Assembly (NCBI GenBank): GCA_028456385.1
Contig: JALNQF010000962.1
Location: forward strand, 1 to 10,202
Length of the DNA: 10,202 bases
Direction of reading: 5' to 3'
Source: Ophiosphaerella korrae
Taxonomy: Eukaryota; Ascomycota; Dothideomycetes; Pleosporales; Phaeosphaeriaceae
The notes under the pieces: model-generated
Databases searched by the model: none
What the model was told of the DNA's origin: nothing
The model's input: the letters and a program-made list of their open reading frames with translations, nothing else
Made by a program: the position numbers and the translations under genes
In this document: positions 9,015-10,202 of the stretch, piece after piece
Numbering within the stretch: position 1 is the first letter of the stretch
How the letters are laid out: the number at the start of each line of letters is the position of its first letter

Positions 9015-9330
9015 ATAGACCTAATTTAAGTTGCAATTAAAGAAATTAAATCGCAAGAACTAGGAGAAGGTTTTTTATATAGAAAGATTGCTACTAAATA
9101 TAATATTAAAGTATCTACGCTACGCTAAAGATACTAAGGCCTAATAAGCTTAAATTAGACTAAGAAACTTAACTAGAGAAAGCTTAGCTTATAGTAAGAG
9201 GATAAGCTTATATAGTATATTAAAAAGCTTATAGAGAGAAGCTTTCTACTTATAAAAAAGATAATAAGAAACTTAGTATTATAGGTAGCTCGCGAGACTA
9301 TTAGTTAGAGCTAAGTAACTTGCTTTACTT
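9015..9330 (+). pseudogene. Fot1/pogo-type transposase relic, N-terminal DNA-binding part
   Basis: Frame +3 decodes, with stops read as lost Gln or Trp, to the bipartite DNA-binding region of Fot1/pogo (DDE_1 superfamily) transposases. The first helix-turn-helix (psq type) covers about 9030-9125 and contains YRKIATKYNIKVSTLR, matching the usual pattern of a charged helix, K-Y-G/N and S-T-L-R. The second, CENP-B-like domain covers about 9150-9310, with the EDKLI-YIKKLIER segment, KKIIRNL, and VTCF where the family has a W-V-x-R-F pattern. The likely start was ATG, now ATA, at 9015-9017. About ten stops interrupt it, nearly all at expected Gln or Trp positions. About 105 codons remain of a protein usually near 500 residues; the catalytic DDE part is not recognisable beyond 9330, so the copy is truncated, frameshifted or too decayed. 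In life it would cut and paste its element into TA sites. Confidence 0.85.
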
Positions 9331-10202
9331 AGCCCTTTATAATCCTTTAAGTAATTAGTTAGTTTAATTTAGTAATAGCCTTGTCCTAAGAATTATTACT
9401 AGTAACCTAGCTAAGAAGTTTATAGAACGTTATACCTATTATAGCCTATCTATAGTGTTAGACCTTATTATAGCCCTATTTATTACTTATCTTATTAAGA
9501 GAAGTAAGGCACTTCTTCCTTACGTTATACTCTTGTTCTACTACAACTAGGAACTACTACTAACGCTGTAGGTCTAGGTTAGTAGTATCTTTTAAGGTGC
9601 GTAAGAAGAGCTTCTAGTTACAATATTCTTAATATTTATCTTATATAATAGTATCTATAGATTTAAAAAGTAGCTAGAGCTACTACTACTATATTTTGTA
9701 TTTACTAAGAAGCTAATTTCTTATTATAATACAAGCTTTAAACTTCTTACTAGGCCTTAAAAGGTTACGCAGTAACTAATAGAATATATATACGTTAGCG
9801 TATATTTAGGCTAGGTTAAAAAGATTAATTATAGACTCTAAAGCTAGTATAGAATCTATTATTAATTAAATAAAGCTTACGCTAAAGAAATAAATAAACC
9901 CCTTTCTATATAGAACGTATAGCGTAGTATAGAATAGCGCTAGTTACTAAGAGATAAGTAGTTACTAAAGTAAGCTCGAGACTTAGTAGTATACGTGTCT
10001 ATACGCATAATACACGCTAAACACTAAAGTTGTAATCTCTATCTAATTAGTTGTTTTTAGCCTATAGAGTATTTTGCTGTATAGAGATAGACTTTATATA
10101 TAATAGCTACTATTATAAGATTTTATAGTAGAGTAGTAACTAGAGGCTTATAACTAATTTAGACTATCTAAATTTTACTAGAAGGCTAACGTTATAGCTA
10201 GA
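9331..10202 (+). other. Decayed sequence downstream of the transposase relic, frame unresolved
   Basis: If the Fot1-like element were complete, its catalytic domain should lie here, but I cannot find the family's MDEKG-like or other DDE-region signatures in any + frame. Frames +2 and +3 are equally open over 9363-9960 (about 9% stops each). Frame +2 has a 60-codon run without a stop (9368-9547) whose product is Leu/Ile-rich with Lys and Arg. This may be another gene or repeat joined to the transposase fragment, or badly decayed transposase with indels. A 16-base near-copy of 8932-8947 lies at 9998-10013. Confidence 0.4.

Noticed and set aside
1..10202. LTR retrotransposon with paired long terminal repeats
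   Set aside because: I found no long direct repeats bracketing the relic frames and no reverse transcriptase, integrase or protease signature. The direct repeats seen are short.

Overview
The window is a strongly A+T-rich stretch of a filamentous ascomycete genome (Pezizomycotina is the inference) that looks thoroughly mutated by repeat-induced point mutation (RIP). CpA and TpG are nearly gone and TpA is everywhere: by hand count the first 180 bases hold 39 TpA but only 2 CpA+TpG. CpG persists throughout, which argues against simple CpG-methylation decay. I found no intact gene, no tRNA or rRNA, no CRISPR array and no convincing promoter. The content is dead repeat or gene sequence, readable only as relic reading frames whose stops are all TAA or TAG, the products expected from Gln and Trp codons under RIP.

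Layout. 1-540: non-coding, with a direct repeat 153 bp apart, a 15-bp inverted repeat and small hairpins. 541-2155: long relic frame on +. 2223-2700: weaker relic frame, ending at a hairpin followed by a T-run. 2701-4020: second long relic frame on + with an N-terminal coiled coil. 4138-4379: 102-bp tandem array (34 codons per unit, about 2.4 copies). 4380-5160: decayed, no frame or strand preferred. 5163-6300: relic frame on +. 6301-8253: the best supported relic, about 650 codons, beginning with a 60-bp tandem duplication. 8254-9014: non-coding, including the most CpG-rich and most strongly folded patch (8440-8600) and repeated cgcg motifs just before a transposase relic. 9015-9330: N-terminal DNA-binding part of a Fot1/pogo-type transposase, the only relic whose family I recognise. 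9331-10202: decayed, frame unresolved.

How the parts relate. The main evidence for the unidentified relics is an internal control. Frame +1 has about 16% stop codons in 1-540, 15% in 2161-2700 and 16% in 5161-6300, but 7.2% in 541-2160, 6.6% in 2701-4020 and 5.8% in 6301-8250. These are hand counts. Nearly all relics lie on the + strand, so 541-8253 could be one or a few large elements or a run of genes; I saw no reverse transcriptase, integrase or helicase motif that would name it. The Fot1-like fragment may be a separate insertion. The two tandem arrays are useful because their copies differ mainly by transitions and partly by exact CA/TA and TG/TA exchanges, showing the mutation direction inside the window.
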